The translations under genes were made by a program, and so were the position numbers. The notes below the pieces were generated by a model. The model did not search any database and had not been told where the DNA came from. It saw nothing but the letters and a program-made list of their open reading frames with translations. From positions 1,736,001 through 1,800,000 of the forward strand of contig NZ_AP022589.1 of NCBI RefSeq assembly GCF_010731755.1: DNA of 64,000 nucleotides, read 5' to 3'. Below are positions 1 to 8,846 of this stretch, one piece after another (position 1 is the first letter of the stretch; each line of letters starts with the position of its first letter). Source of the DNA: Mycolicibacter minnesotensis (lineage in GTDB: Bacteria > Actinomycetota > Actinomycetes > Mycobacteriales > Mycobacteriaceae).

Positions 1-13
1 AAGAGACGAAGCT

Positions 14-601
14 GTGGTTATGATGGGAATCATGAATGAGCCCGGCCAGGGACTAACCGGCGCGCAATCTCGCACTCGGACGGCCATTCTGGACGCGACG
101 GCCTCGGTGCTCGCTCGCGATCGCACCGCCACGCTGCCCGAGATCGCCGCAGCAGCCCAAGTGGCTCGATCCACCCTGCATCGCTATTTCGTCGACCGCG
201 AGCGGTTGATCTACGAGACCACCCTGGAATCGATCCGCATCGTCGGCGACATTCTCGCTTCCGCGGGGACAGCGGAGGGGCCTGCCGTCGAGGCGATGCG
301 ACGGGTGATCACCGCACTGGCTCCCGAAGGTGATCGGATCGTGTTCCTGTTCGCCGACCCGGCCGTCCTCCGCGATGTCCCCGCCGAGCACCTACCCGAC
401 TCCGCGCCGATCCTCGAACTCATCGCCCGCGGCCAGCGGGAAGGCACCTTCGATCCTGAGCTGACCCCGGAGTGGATCCGGATCGCGCTGTTCGGACTCA
501 TGGTCAAGGCCTGCAGCGAGGCCGCGCACGGCAACATCCCGCGCCACAGCATCGTGCCTACACTCACCCGGATCTTCGAGCGCGGCGTGACAGCCGGCTG
601 A
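14..601 (+). CDS. TetR/AcrR family transcriptional regulator
   Basis: This is a one-component DNA-binding repressor of the TetR type, about 195 residues, the usual length for the family. The N-terminal third has a typical TetR helix-turn-helix: a helix around TRTAILDATASVLA, then LPEIAAAAQVARSTLHRYFVDRERLI, where the S-T-L-H-R-Y-F stretch is the recognition helix. The C-terminal half is a divergent ligand-binding domain from which I cannot read an inducer. The start is uncertain. GTG at 14, ATG at 20 or 23 and ATG at 32 are all in frame, and the promoter lies outside the window. The next gene starts 125 bp downstream and looks unrelated, so the target is probably to the left of the window or the gene itself. 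Confidence 0.85.
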   Translation: MVMMGIMNEPGQGLTGAQSRTRTAILDATASVLARDRTATLPEIAAAAQVARSTLHRYFVDRERLIYETTLESIRIVGDILASAGTAEGPAVEAMRRVITALAPEGDRIVFLFADPAVLRDVPAEHLPDSAPILELIARGQREGTFDPELTPEWIRIALFGLMVKACSEAAHGNIPRHSIVPTLTRIFERGVTAG

Positions 602-726
602 CCCGCAGTGGCGGCGAAAGCGTTGCCCTCCTGGAGGTCTGTGGATGAACCGCCGACTGTGGATAACCTCAGCTAGCCCGGTCGACGAGCCCGCAATCTG
701 TCGGGGCCACACCATAGATTTCGGGT

Positions 727-2100
727 ATGAGTACGGTCACCGCCGAGGCGCCACCTGAGGTGCTTGGGGCGTTCGCGGCGCTCGACGCAGCGGTGGCCGG
801 CCTAGGCGAACTGAACTTAGCCGAGCTGTCGCCGGCACTGCGGCTACGCGCACTCGATCGTCTCGAGGCCGCCATGCGCGTGCAAAAGGCGCACAGCCAC
901 AGCATCATCGCCGGCCTGGCCGATGCCGATCCGGCACGCATCGGCGGTGCGCTACGCCGGGTACTGGCGGACTCGCTGCGGATCAGCTGCGCCGAAGCGC
1001 GTCGGCGGATCCGCGATGCCGGCCAACTCACCCCCCGGACCACCCTCTCGGGCCAGCCGATGCCACCCGAACTGCCCGCCACCGCGTGCGCCTGGCGCCG
1101 AGGCGCGCTTGATCCCGAGCATCTGCGGGTGATCCAGGAGTTTCTCCGCAGCCTGCCCCAATCCACTCCCGCGCCCACCGTCGCGGAGGCCGAGCAGTTT
1201 CTCGCCGAGCAGGCCACCAGCCTGCGCCCCGACCAGTTGGCGAAGGTGGCCGACCGCTACGCGTTGCTGATCAACCCCGATGGCGCCTTCACCGACGCCG
1301 ACCGTGCCAAGCAGCGCAGCTTCAGTTGGTCGGAACAGCGCCGCGACGGCATGAGCACCGGCCGGTTGACCGCGTCACCCGAACTGCGCGCCAACCTCGA
1401 CGCGTGGATGGCGCGGTTTGCCAGCCCCGGAATGTGCAATGCAAGTGATGAAACCCCTTGTGTCACAGCAGACCCTGCCGACGAAGCGCGCGACGCTGAT
1501 CTGCGCACCCCCGCCCAGCGCCGGCACGACGCACTCAACGCCCTGGTCCGCAGCCAACTCGGCAACCCCCAACTCGGCGTCCATCACGGACTGCCGGTCA
1601 CGGTCATCGTCACGACCACCCTCAAGGAGCTCACCGATGGTGCGGGGCTGGCAATCACCGGTGGCGGGACCTTGCTACCGATGCGCGACGTCATTCGCAT
1701 GGCCAGCCACGCCCACCATTACCTGGCTGTCTTTGATGACCACCAGAGCCGGCCGCTATATCTGGGCCGCACCCGTCGCGTCGCTTCCCCGGACCAGTGG
1801 ATCGTGTTGTACGCGCGAGATCGCGGCTGCACGGCCCCGAATTGCGATGTGCCCGGCTACCACACCGAAGCGCACCACACGCGGGAGTGGCACAGGGGTG
1901 GCCAGACCAATGCGGATGAGCTGACATTGGCCTGCCACGCCGACCACAAACTGGTGGACAAGGGCTGGCGAACCGTCAAGCGCCGCGACGGCAAGGTCGA
2001 GTGGCTCCCGCCGCCGCAGCTGGGTTTGCCTGCCGGCACCAACGACTTCCACCATCCGGAGCGATATCTGCCGAACGGGCCACCGGATCGAGCCGCTTAA
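727..2100 (+). CDS. DUF222 / HNH endonuclease domain protein (13E12 repeat family)
   Basis: This 457-residue protein has the layout of the mycobacterial 13E12 repeat family. An alpha-helical DUF222 region covers about residues 30-330 and a C-terminal HNH nuclease domain about 355-420. The HNH core is readable: CTAPNCDVPGYHTEAHHT with paired Cys and the HH dyad, then EWHRGGQTNADEL and the final H of LACHADHK. Families of this kind are present in many copies in mycobacterial genomes and their biological role is unsettled. The ATG at 727 starts the DUF222 homology at the expected place. The full HNH metal-binding set suggests an intact gene rather than a decayed copy. I see no flanking direct repeats or integrase to suggest that this copy is itself mobile. 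It converges on the TetR gene that ends at 2137. Confidence 0.88.
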   Translation: MSTVTAEAPPEVLGAFAALDAAVAGLGELNLAELSPALRLRALDRLEAAMRVQKAHSHSIIAGLADADPARIGGALRRVLADSLRISCAEARRRIRDAGQLTPRTTLSGQPMPPELPATACAWRRGALDPEHLRVIQEFLRSLPQSTPAPTVAEAEQFLAEQATSLRPDQLAKVADRYALLINPDGAFTDADRAKQRSFSWSEQRRDGMSTGRLTASPELRANLDAWMARFASPGMCNASDETPCVTADPADEARDADLRTPAQRRHDALNALVRSQLGNPQLGVHHGLPVTVIVTTTLKELTDGAGLAITGGGTLLPMRDVIRMASHAHHYLAVFDDHQSRPLYLGRTRRVASPDQWIVLYARDRGCTAPNCDVPGYHTEAHHTREWHRGGQTNADELTLACHADHKLVDKGWRTVKRRDGKVEWLPPPQLGLPAGTNDFHHPERYLPNGPPDRAA

Positions 2101-2136
2101 CTGCGATGTCGAACACGGCAGTGACCCGCCGCCTGC

Positions 2137-2745
2137 TCAGGCCGTGAACGGGCCACGAAGCGCCGGCAACACCAGGGCGTCGATGACATTCCGAACAAAA
2201 GCGGCGTCCAAGTTCTGGCCGCGGACAACCTGCAGCAGTCCCATCGCCAACACCACGTCGGCGACCATCGACCAGTCCCGCTGGGCGTCGATCTCCCCCC
2301 GAGCCGCCGCCTGCGCCAGAATCTTGGCGACCAAACCCTTGCCCTTGACCAACACCAGATCGTCGACGGCGGCGGCAAGGCCGGGCTCATGGGCGGCTTC
2401 CAACGCGACCCGCAACACCAGGTCGTTGGGCACGGGATCCTGGTCGGCACGCCCGATCTGTTCGATCAGGGCGTCCAGATCACCGACCAGACTGCCGGTG
2501 TCCGGCACCTCCCTGGTCAGCAGATCAGGGCGCCAGTAGATGAGCGCGTCGGTGATCAGCGCCGCCTTCGACGACCACCTGCGATAGATGGCCGCCTTCC
2601 CGACGCCGGCGCGCGCCGCGATGTCGTTCATGCTGGCCGCGTCATAGCCGTTCTCCGAGACGACCGCCAGCGCGGCGTCCAGGATCACCGGATCGCGGGA
2701 CCGGTCCAGCCGGCCATCGGTGCGTTGACGCAGTCTGGACTCCAT
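2137..2745 (-). CDS. TetR/AcrR family regulator of the mmpS-mmpL operon
   Basis: This is a TetR repressor of 202 residues. The DNA-binding part is near the N-terminus: DAALAVVSENGYDAASMNDIAARAGVGKAAIYRRW, where VGKAAIYRRW is the recognition helix. The C-terminal domain resembles the TetR_C class common in actinobacterial efflux repressors. The ATG at 2745 lies 4 bp after the mmpL stop on the same strand, so it is the third gene of an mmpS-mmpL-tetR operon. This arrangement suggests autoregulation and control of the transporter. That is an inference; no operator was identified with confidence upstream of mmpS. Confidence 0.87.
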   Translation of the reverse strand: MESRLRQRTDGRLDRSRDPVILDAALAVVSENGYDAASMNDIAARAGVGKAAIYRRWSSKAALITDALIYWRPDLLTREVPDTGSLVGDLDALIEQIGRADQDPVPNDLVLRVALEAAHEPGLAAAVDDLVLVKGKGLVAKILAQAAARGEIDAQRDWSMVADVVLAMGLLQVVRGQNLDAAFVRNVIDALVLPALRGPFTA

Positions 2746-2749
2746 CGCG

Positions 2750-5614
2750 TCACACCGTCGTCGGTTGTGGAATCGGCGTGGTCTCGGCGGCCGGCTCCGG
2801 CGTTGGCCGGTCTTTCATCGCGAAGGTGTTCAACGGCCACCAGAACCACCGGCCCAGCGCCGCCGCGATCGACGGCGTCATGAACGCGCGCACGATGAAC
2901 GTGTCGACCAAGAGGCCCAGCGCGATCGCGGTGCCCAACTGGCCGATCACCCGCAGTTCACTGACCATCATCGAGGCCATGGTCGCCGCGAACACCAGAC
3001 CCGCCGCCGTCACCACCCGCCCCGAGGCACCCATGCCGCGGATGATCCCGGTGTTGAGGCCGGCCCCGATCTCTTCTTTGAGTCGCGACACCAGCAACAG
3101 GTTGTAGTCGGACCCGACGGCCAGCAGGATGATCACCGTCAGCGGCAGCACGATCCACTGCAGGCCCACCCCGAGGATGTCCTGCCACAGCAGCACCGAC
3201 AGCCCGCACGCCGTACCCAGGGACGCCAGCACCGTACCGACGATCACCAGCGACGCCACCAGGCTCCGGGTGATCATCAGCATGATCGAGAAGATCAGGA
3301 TCAGTGTGGAAAGCCCGGCGATCATCAGGTCGATCTTCACGCCGTCCTGCATGTCGCTGTACATCGAGGCGGTGCCGGCCAGTGACACCTTGGACCCTTC
3401 CAGCGGGGTGCCCTTGATCGCGTCCGCGACGGCTTCGTGAATGCCCTGGACGTGCCTGATCCCGTCGACCGATGCCGGGTCGCCCTGGTGGGTGATGATG
3501 AATCGCACGGCGTGGCCGTCGGGCGAGACGAACATCTTCAAACCCCGGATGAAGTCGGGGTTGTCGAAGACCTCCGGCGGCAGGTAGAAGGAGTCGTCGT
3601 TCTTGGCCTCGTCGAAGAACTTGCCCATCAGGGTCGAGCCTTCGGCGTTCTCCTGCAGATGGTGCTGAATTCCCGACATCGAACTGTGGGTGGCGAGCAT
3701 GAAGCCGCGCATCTTCTTCATCGAGTCGATGGTCTTGGGCAGGTCTTCGAGCATCTGCGGCATCAACACATCGAGCCGGTCGACGTCTTTGATGGTGGTG
3801 CCCATGTCATCGGTCATGGCGTCGACGTCGTCGAGCATGTCGAACATCGACCGTGTCGAGGCGCAGATCGGGATGTCGAAACAGTGCGGCTCCCAATAGA
3901 AGTAACTGCGCAGCGGGCGGAAGAAGTCGTCGAAGTCCGACACATGCTGGCGCACGGTCTCGATGTCGACCTGCAAGGTGTGCATGTGGGCGGTCATGTC
4001 ATGGGTGTTGTCGACCACCTGCTGCATGACCCCGTACATGTGTTCCATGGTGGCCACAGTCCGGCCCATCTCGTCGGCCTGCTCAAGCATCGAGGCCATG
4101 GAGTCGTTCATGAATTTCGCCGTCTGTAGCTGGCCGGAAGCCTGCATGGCGATTTGAAACGGGATGGAGCTGTGCTCGATCGGCGCCCCGAGCGGCCGCG
4201 TGATGGTTTGGACCCGCCCGATGCCCCGCTCATGGAAGACGCTCTTGGCGATCCGGTCGATCACCAGCATGTCCGCCGGGTTCCGCACATCATGGCCGGC
4301 ATCGACCATCAGCAGTTCCGGGTTCATGCGCGCCTGCGAGAAATGCCGCTCGGCAGCTGTTTGCGCCACGTTAGCGGCGATGGTCTCCGGGGTGAAATTC
4401 CGGTCGTTGTAGTTGGGCACGTAGGTGGCCAGGGCCAGGAAGCCGATTGCCGCGATAAAGGTCGTCACCACGATGATCGGCTTGGGCCACCGCGTCACCA
4501 GGGTGCCGATTCGGCGCCAACCACGTTCGGAGACTTCGCGTTTGGGATCGAAGATGCCGAACTTGGAGGCGACCACCAGCACCGCCGGGGCCAAGGTGAG
4601 GCCGGCCACCATGGTGGCCACCAGCGCGATGGCGCACGGCACGCCCATGGTCTGGAAGTACGGCAGTTTGGTCGCGGTCAGGCACAGGCAGGCGCCCACG
4701 ATCGTCAGGCCCGAACCCACGATCACGTGCACCACGCCGTTGTAGGCGGTGTGGAAGGCCTCTTCTCTATCCTGGCCACGGGAGCGGGCTTCGTGATAGC
4801 GGCCCAGCAGGAAGATGAAGTAGTCGGTGCCCGCGGCGATGGTCAGCATCGTGACCATGCTGACCGCATACGGGGTCAGGCCGATGATGTCGAGGTTGCC
4901 GGCCGTGGCCACGATGCCTTCGGCGGCGTACAGCTCGAAGCGGACCAGGATCAGTGCGACGATCGCCGATCGCAACGAGCGGTAAATGACCAGCAGCATC
5001 AAGAAGATGACCCCGATGGTGACCGCCGTCATGAGTTCCATGCTGTTGTGGGCAGCGATCAGGGTGTCGGTGTTGAGCACGGTGTTACCGGCGACGTGCG
5101 CCTGAACCCCCGGCGGCGCCGGCACCCCGTTGACGATCTTGCGCACCGCAGCCACCGACGCGTGACTAGGCGTGGTGCCCTGGGCGCCATCGAGGAAGAC
5201 CTGCACATAGGCGGCCTTGCCGTCCGGACTCTGGGAGCCGGCGGCGGTGAGCGGATCGCTCCAGAAGTCCTGCACGTTCTGCACATGCTTGTCGGCCTTA
5301 AGCCTGGTGACGATCTCGTTGTAGTACTCGTGGGCACTGTCGCCGAGCTTGTCGTCGCCTTCGAGCACCACCATCGCCGTGGAGTCGGTGTCGAACTCCT
5401 CGAACTTGTGACCGATGGTCATCATGTCCTTGTAGGCGGGCGCGTCTAGCGGTGCCATCGGCACCGAGTGCTTGCCCGCCACCACGCCGAGTTCCGGGGT
5501 GAACACCGTGGTGCCGATCGCGATGAGCAACCAGAACACGATGATGGGGATCGCCATGACCCAGAGCAGCCGGGCGAAGCGGGACCGGGGCGGATGGGAC
5601 AGCGGGTTGCTCAT
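2750..5614 (-). CDS. mmpL: MmpL family RND lipid/siderophore transporter
   Basis: The product is a 954-residue inner-membrane RND-superfamily transporter of the mycobacterial MmpL type. MmpL proteins export cell-envelope lipids, siderophores or drugs using the proton gradient. The expected layout is present: one N-terminal membrane segment (about residues 12-34), a large periplasmic loop, a first membrane bundle (about 190-400), a second long loop with several amphipathic helical stretches (about 500-690), and a second bundle (about 745-930). The proton-relay Asp-Tyr pairs are visible in GTDYFIFLLGRYHEA (about residue 261) and VGSDYNLLLVSRLKEE (about 835). Its ATG overlaps the mmpS stop by 4 bp (ATGA), so the two are translationally coupled. 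No pks or pap genes adjoin, so a drug or siderophore exporter of the MmpS4/L4 or MmpS5/L5 type is more likely than a dedicated lipid flippase. The substrate cannot be read from sequence. Confidence 0.93.
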   Translation of the reverse strand: MSNPLSHPPRSRFARLLWVMAIPIIVFWLLIAIGTTVFTPELGVVAGKHSVPMAPLDAPAYKDMMTIGHKFEEFDTDSTAMVVLEGDDKLGDSAHEYYNEIVTRLKADKHVQNVQDFWSDPLTAAGSQSPDGKAAYVQVFLDGAQGTTPSHASVAAVRKIVNGVPAPPGVQAHVAGNTVLNTDTLIAAHNSMELMTAVTIGVIFLMLLVIYRSLRSAIVALILVRFELYAAEGIVATAGNLDIIGLTPYAVSMVTMLTIAAGTDYFIFLLGRYHEARSRGQDREEAFHTAYNGVVHVIVGSGLTIVGACLCLTATKLPYFQTMGVPCAIALVATMVAGLTLAPAVLVVASKFGIFDPKREVSERGWRRIGTLVTRWPKPIIVVTTFIAAIGFLALATYVPNYNDRNFTPETIAANVAQTAAERHFSQARMNPELLMVDAGHDVRNPADMLVIDRIAKSVFHERGIGRVQTITRPLGAPIEHSSIPFQIAMQASGQLQTAKFMNDSMASMLEQADEMGRTVATMEHMYGVMQQVVDNTHDMTAHMHTLQVDIETVRQHVSDFDDFFRPLRSYFYWEPHCFDIPICASTRSMFDMLDDVDAMTDDMGTTIKDVDRLDVLMPQMLEDLPKTIDSMKKMRGFMLATHSSMSGIQHHLQENAEGSTLMGKFFDEAKNDDSFYLPPEVFDNPDFIRGLKMFVSPDGHAVRFIITHQGDPASVDGIRHVQGIHEAVADAIKGTPLEGSKVSLAGTASMYSDMQDGVKIDLMIAGLSTLILIFSIMLMITRSLVASLVIVGTVLASLGTACGLSVLLWQDILGVGLQWIVLPLTVIILLAVGSDYNLLLVSRLKEEIGAGLNTGIIRGMGASGRVVTAAGLVFAATMASMMVSELRVIGQLGTAIALGLLVDTFIVRAFMTPSIAAALGRWFWWPLNTFAMKDRPTPEPAAETTPIPQPTTV

Positions 5615-6048
5615 ACGGATTTCACCAAGCAGTAGATGAAGGGCTTGTATTCGTCGATGCTGCGGTCGTCACGAACCTCGTCGTCGACAATGATCCGGCA
5701 ACGCAGGTGCTCTATGGCGGTGTCGCCCTGGGCGACGATGTTGGCCGACATCGACGGCAGTGTGGTGACGATGGTGTGCGACCACGGCAACGGGGCATCT
5801 TCGACGAGGTGCGGCTGCCCGTTCTCGTCGAGGTAGTTGGCGCTGATGGTGCCGCCCGTGGGGCCCGTCAATTCGTAGGTGATGTGTTTGGGGTTGAACG
5901 GTTTGGTGTCGTCGGCGTTGGCATCGGACGTCGCCACTCGGGCACCCGCCCCGAAACTGCTGCGCACCCGCAGAACCACATAGGCGCCGAGCGCGATCAC
6001 CACCACAAGAAGCAGAGGTATCCACAGCCTCTTGATCACAGCGAACAC
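5611..6048 (-). CDS. mmpS: MmpS family membrane accessory protein
   Basis: The 145-residue product has the MmpS form: a short cytoplasmic N-terminus, one membrane anchor (about residues 6-27, LWIPLLLVVVIALGAYVVLR), then a periplasmic beta-sandwich domain. ITYELTGPTGGTISANYLD and PWSHTIVTTLPSMSANIVAQGD are typical family sequence. MmpS proteins work with the MmpL encoded beside them in export. The C-terminus carries two cysteines (RCRIIVDDEV and IYCLVKSV) that could form the periplasmic disulfide seen in the family. The start is a GTG at 6048, preceded by an AGGAGA ribosome-binding sequence. It heads the mmpS-mmpL-tetR operon and is divergent from cydA across 186 bp. Confidence 0.93.
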   Translation of the reverse strand: MFAVIKRLWIPLLLVVVIALGAYVVLRVRSSFGAGARVATSDANADDTKPFNPKHITYELTGPTGGTISANYLDENGQPHLVEDAPLPWSHTIVTTLPSMSANIVAQGDTAIEHLRCRIIVDDEVRDDRSIDEYKPFIYCLVKSV

Positions 6049-6234
6049 GCACCATCTCCTTTTCGCGCCTGCCGCAGACGGAACCCCGGTTCCGTGGCGG
6101 CCGGACAGGACTGTACCGCACGGTGCCGGCGATCAATTCGTGGTCGCAGCAGGTGGGGCAACCCTCTAGTGCCAGGGCGGCAGAACTACTACACTCGGTC
6201 GTAGCATCGGCTCCGCAGCTCCGGGAGATCGCCC

Positions 6235-7704
6235 ATGGATGTCGTCGACGTATCGCGGTGGCAGTTCGGCATCACCACCGTGTATCACTTCATTTTCGTA
6301 CCGCTGACGATCGGATTGGCCCCCTTGGTGGCGGTCATGCAGACCGTGTGGGTGCTCACCGGCAACGTCGCCTGGTACCGGCTGACGAAATTCTTCGGCA
6401 AGCTCTTCTTGATCAACTTCGCGCTCGGGGTCGCCACCGGGATCGTGCAGGAATTCCAGTTCGGTATGAACTGGAGCGAATACTCACGCTTTGTCGGTGA
6501 CGTGTTCGGCGCACCACTGGCAATGGAGGGGCTGGCCGCCTTCTTCTTCGAATCCACGTTCCTGGGCCTGTGGATCTTCGGCTGGAGCCGATTGCCACGG
6601 GTCGTGCACCTGCTGTGTATCTGGATTGTCGCCATCGCCACCAATGTGTCGGCGTTCTTCATCATCGCGGCCAACTCCTTCATGCAGCACCCGGTCGGAG
6701 CGCATTTCAATCCCGAGACCAAACGCGCCGAGCTGGACAGCATCGTGGCGTTGTTCACCAACAACACCGCCCAGGCCGCCCTGTCGCATGCGATCACCGG
6801 AGCGTTCTTGACGTCCGGAACCTTCGTCGCCGCAGTGAGCGCCTGGTGGATGATTCGGTCACGGACGGGCGACACCGCACCGAACGCGACGGGCGATGCG
6901 GCCACCCTGTACCGGCCGGCGGCCATCCTCGGGTGCTGGGTCGCACTGGTCGCCGCGGCCGGACTGTTCTTCACCGGCGACATCCAGGGCAAACTGATGT
7001 TCGTTCAACAGCCGATGAAGATGGCCTCGGCAGAATCGTTGTGCGACACCGCCACCGACCCGAGCTTCTCCATCCTGACCGTGGGACGGCAGAACAATTG
7101 CGACCACCTGACCCGGGTGCTCGAGGTGCCCTATGTGCTGCCGTTCCTGGCCGAGGGCCGATTCACCGGGGTTCGACTCGACGGCGTCCGTGACATCCAG
7201 CAGCACTACGAGGAGAAGTTCGGCCCCGGCGACTACCGGCCGAATCTGTTCGTCACCTACTGGTCGTTTCGGGCCATGATCGGGCTGCTGCTGGTACCGG
7301 TGCTCTTCGCGATGGTCACGTTGTGGCTGACCCGCGGCGGCCGGATTCCCCACCAGCGCTGGCTCTCCTGGTTCGCGCTGCTGACCATCCCCGCGCCGTT
7401 CCTGGCCAACAGCGCCGGGTGGGTGTTCACCGAGATGGGCCGTCAACCCTGGGTCGTGGTCCCCAACCCGACCGGCGACCCGAACGTGCGACTCACCGTC
7501 GCCCAAGGAGTGTCGGGCAACAGCGTCGGAGTCGTCGTCACCTCGCTGGTGATGTTCACCCTGGTCTACGCGGTGCTCGCCGTCATCTGGTTCTGGTTGA
7601 TCCGACGCTACGTGGCCGAAGGGCCACTCCAACACGACGCCGAGCCCGCGCCGCCGTTGCCCGCCGACGACAGCGACGTGGCCCCACTCTCGTTCGCCTA
7701 CTAA
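6235..7704 (+). CDS. cydA: Cytochrome bd ubiquinol/menaquinol oxidase subunit I
   Basis: CydA is the heme-bearing subunit of the cytochrome bd terminal oxidase, which oxidises menaquinol and reduces oxygen in the membrane under low oxygen or when the bcc-aa3 branch is blocked. The 489 residues match the family. The N-terminal signature WQFGITTVYHFIFVPLTIG includes His18, the likely high-spin heme ligand. LAMEGLAAFFFESTFLGLWIFGW follows the conserved Glu/Phe pattern, and TEMGRQPWVV near residue 400 supplies the Met ligand region. The quinol-binding Q-loop (about 240-330) is of the short actinobacterial type. ATG 6235 has a GGGAG Shine-Dalgarno sequence. The gene starts a cydA-cydB-cydD-cydC run. 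I found no clear CRP or other operator in the upstream 186 bp. Confidence 0.97.
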   Translation: MDVVDVSRWQFGITTVYHFIFVPLTIGLAPLVAVMQTVWVLTGNVAWYRLTKFFGKLFLINFALGVATGIVQEFQFGMNWSEYSRFVGDVFGAPLAMEGLAAFFFESTFLGLWIFGWSRLPRVVHLLCIWIVAIATNVSAFFIIAANSFMQHPVGAHFNPETKRAELDSIVALFTNNTAQAALSHAITGAFLTSGTFVAAVSAWWMIRSRTGDTAPNATGDAATLYRPAAILGCWVALVAAAGLFFTGDIQGKLMFVQQPMKMASAESLCDTATDPSFSILTVGRQNNCDHLTRVLEVPYVLPFLAEGRFTGVRLDGVRDIQQHYEEKFGPGDYRPNLFVTYWSFRAMIGLLLVPVLFAMVTLWLTRGGRIPHQRWLSWFALLTIPAPFLANSAGWVFTEMGRQPWVVVPNPTGDPNVRLTVAQGVSGNSVGVVVTSLVMFTLVYAVLAVIWFWLIRRYVAEGPLQHDAEPAPPLPADDSDVAPLSFAY

Positions 7705-7749
7705 TCCGGCGGCCTGGCCGGAAAGAGCCCAAAAAAGGAGGTCGTCGCG

Positions 7750-8790
7750 GTGGACCTACATCAGGTGTGGTTCCTACTGGTCGCGGTGCTGTTCATCGGG
7801 TTCTTCGTGTTGGAGGGCTTCGACTTCGGGGTGGGCATGTTGATGGCGCCGTTCGGCCGGGCGAGCGTGCACGCCCCAGAGGCACACCGACGTGCCGCGC
7901 TGAACACCATCGGGCCGGTCTGGGATGGCAATGAGGTGTGGCTGCTCACCGCGGGCGGGGCCATGTTCGCCGCCTTTCCGGACTGGTACGCCACGGTGTT
8001 CTCCACCCTGTACCTGCCCCTGCTGGCGATCCTGTTCGGCATGATCGTGCGGGCCGTCGCCATTGAGTGGCGCGGCAAGATCAACGATCCGCAATGGCGG
8101 GCTTGGGCCGACCGCGGCATCGCGGCAGGTTCCTGGCTGCCCGCGATTCTGTGGGGCGTGGCGTTCGCGGTCCTGGTCCGCGGCCTGCCGGTAGACGCCG
8201 ACCACCATGTCCGCCTGGCCCTGGGCGACGTGCTCAACGCCTACACGCTGCTCGGTGGGCTGGCTACCGGCGGACTGTTTCTCTTCTACGGTGCGGTCTT
8301 CACCGCACTGAAGACCGCGGGGGAGATCCGCGACGACGCGCACCGCTTCGCCGCGCGGTTGTCACTACCGGCGACCGCGTTGGTCGGCGGTTTCGGGCTG
8401 TGGACCCAGCTCGCCTACGGCACCGGATGGACCTGGCTGGTGCTGGGAACCGCAGTGCTGGCGCAACTGGCCGCGGTGGGGCTCACGTGGCGCCGGGCGT
8501 CCGACGGTTGGGCGTTCGCCTGCACCGCAGTGGTGGTCGCAGCCGTGGTGGTCTTGTTGTTCGGCTGCCTGTATCCCGCCCTGCTGCCCTCCACCCTGGA
8601 TCCGCAGTGGAGTCTGACGATCTACAACGCCTCCTCGACTCCGTACACGCTGAAGATCATGACGTGGGCCGCGGTGATCTTCGCCCCGCTGACCATGCTG
8701 TATCAGGGTTGGACCTATTGGGTATTCCGGCAACGGATTTCGGCGGATCAGATTCCGGCGTCCATCGGGCTGTCCAGGCAGCCGTCCTGA
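7750..8790 (+). CDS. cydB: Cytochrome bd oxidase subunit II
   Basis: CydB is the partner subunit of the cytochrome bd oxidase. It is a polytopic membrane protein of 346 residues with the family signature at the N-terminus: VWFLLVAVLFIGFFVLEGFDFGVGML, then LNTIGPVWDGNEVWLLTAGGAMFAAFPDWYA. It starts with GTG at 7750 behind a strong AAGGAGG sequence (about 7735-7741), 45 bp after the cydA stop, so it is in the same transcript. The C-terminal helix set ends in TMLYQGWTYWVFR, as in other CydB proteins. Nothing unusual was seen. Confidence 0.97.
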   Translation: MDLHQVWFLLVAVLFIGFFVLEGFDFGVGMLMAPFGRASVHAPEAHRRAALNTIGPVWDGNEVWLLTAGGAMFAAFPDWYATVFSTLYLPLLAILFGMIVRAVAIEWRGKINDPQWRAWADRGIAAGSWLPAILWGVAFAVLVRGLPVDADHHVRLALGDVLNAYTLLGGLATGGLFLFYGAVFTALKTAGEIRDDAHRFAARLSLPATALVGGFGLWTQLAYGTGWTWLVLGTAVLAQLAAVGLTWRRASDGWAFACTAVVVAAVVVLLFGCLYPALLPSTLDPQWSLTIYNASSTPYTLKIMTWAAVIFAPLTMLYQGWTYWVFRQRISADQIPASIGLSRQPS

Positions 8791-8846
8791 GTCCCCGAAG
8801 CTCCCGCGCTCCACTGGACCCGCGCCTGTGGCGGCAATCTGGCGCC

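Noticed and set aside
727..2100. 13E12-type gene as an active mobile element
   Set aside because: Only a DUF222/HNH protein is visible. No integrase, terminal repeats or target duplication flank it.
6049..6234. CRP-like site upstream of cydA
   Set aside because: No TGTGA-N6-TCACA-type sequence was found in the divergent spacer. Only a weak 4-bp CTAC/GTAG repeat is present.
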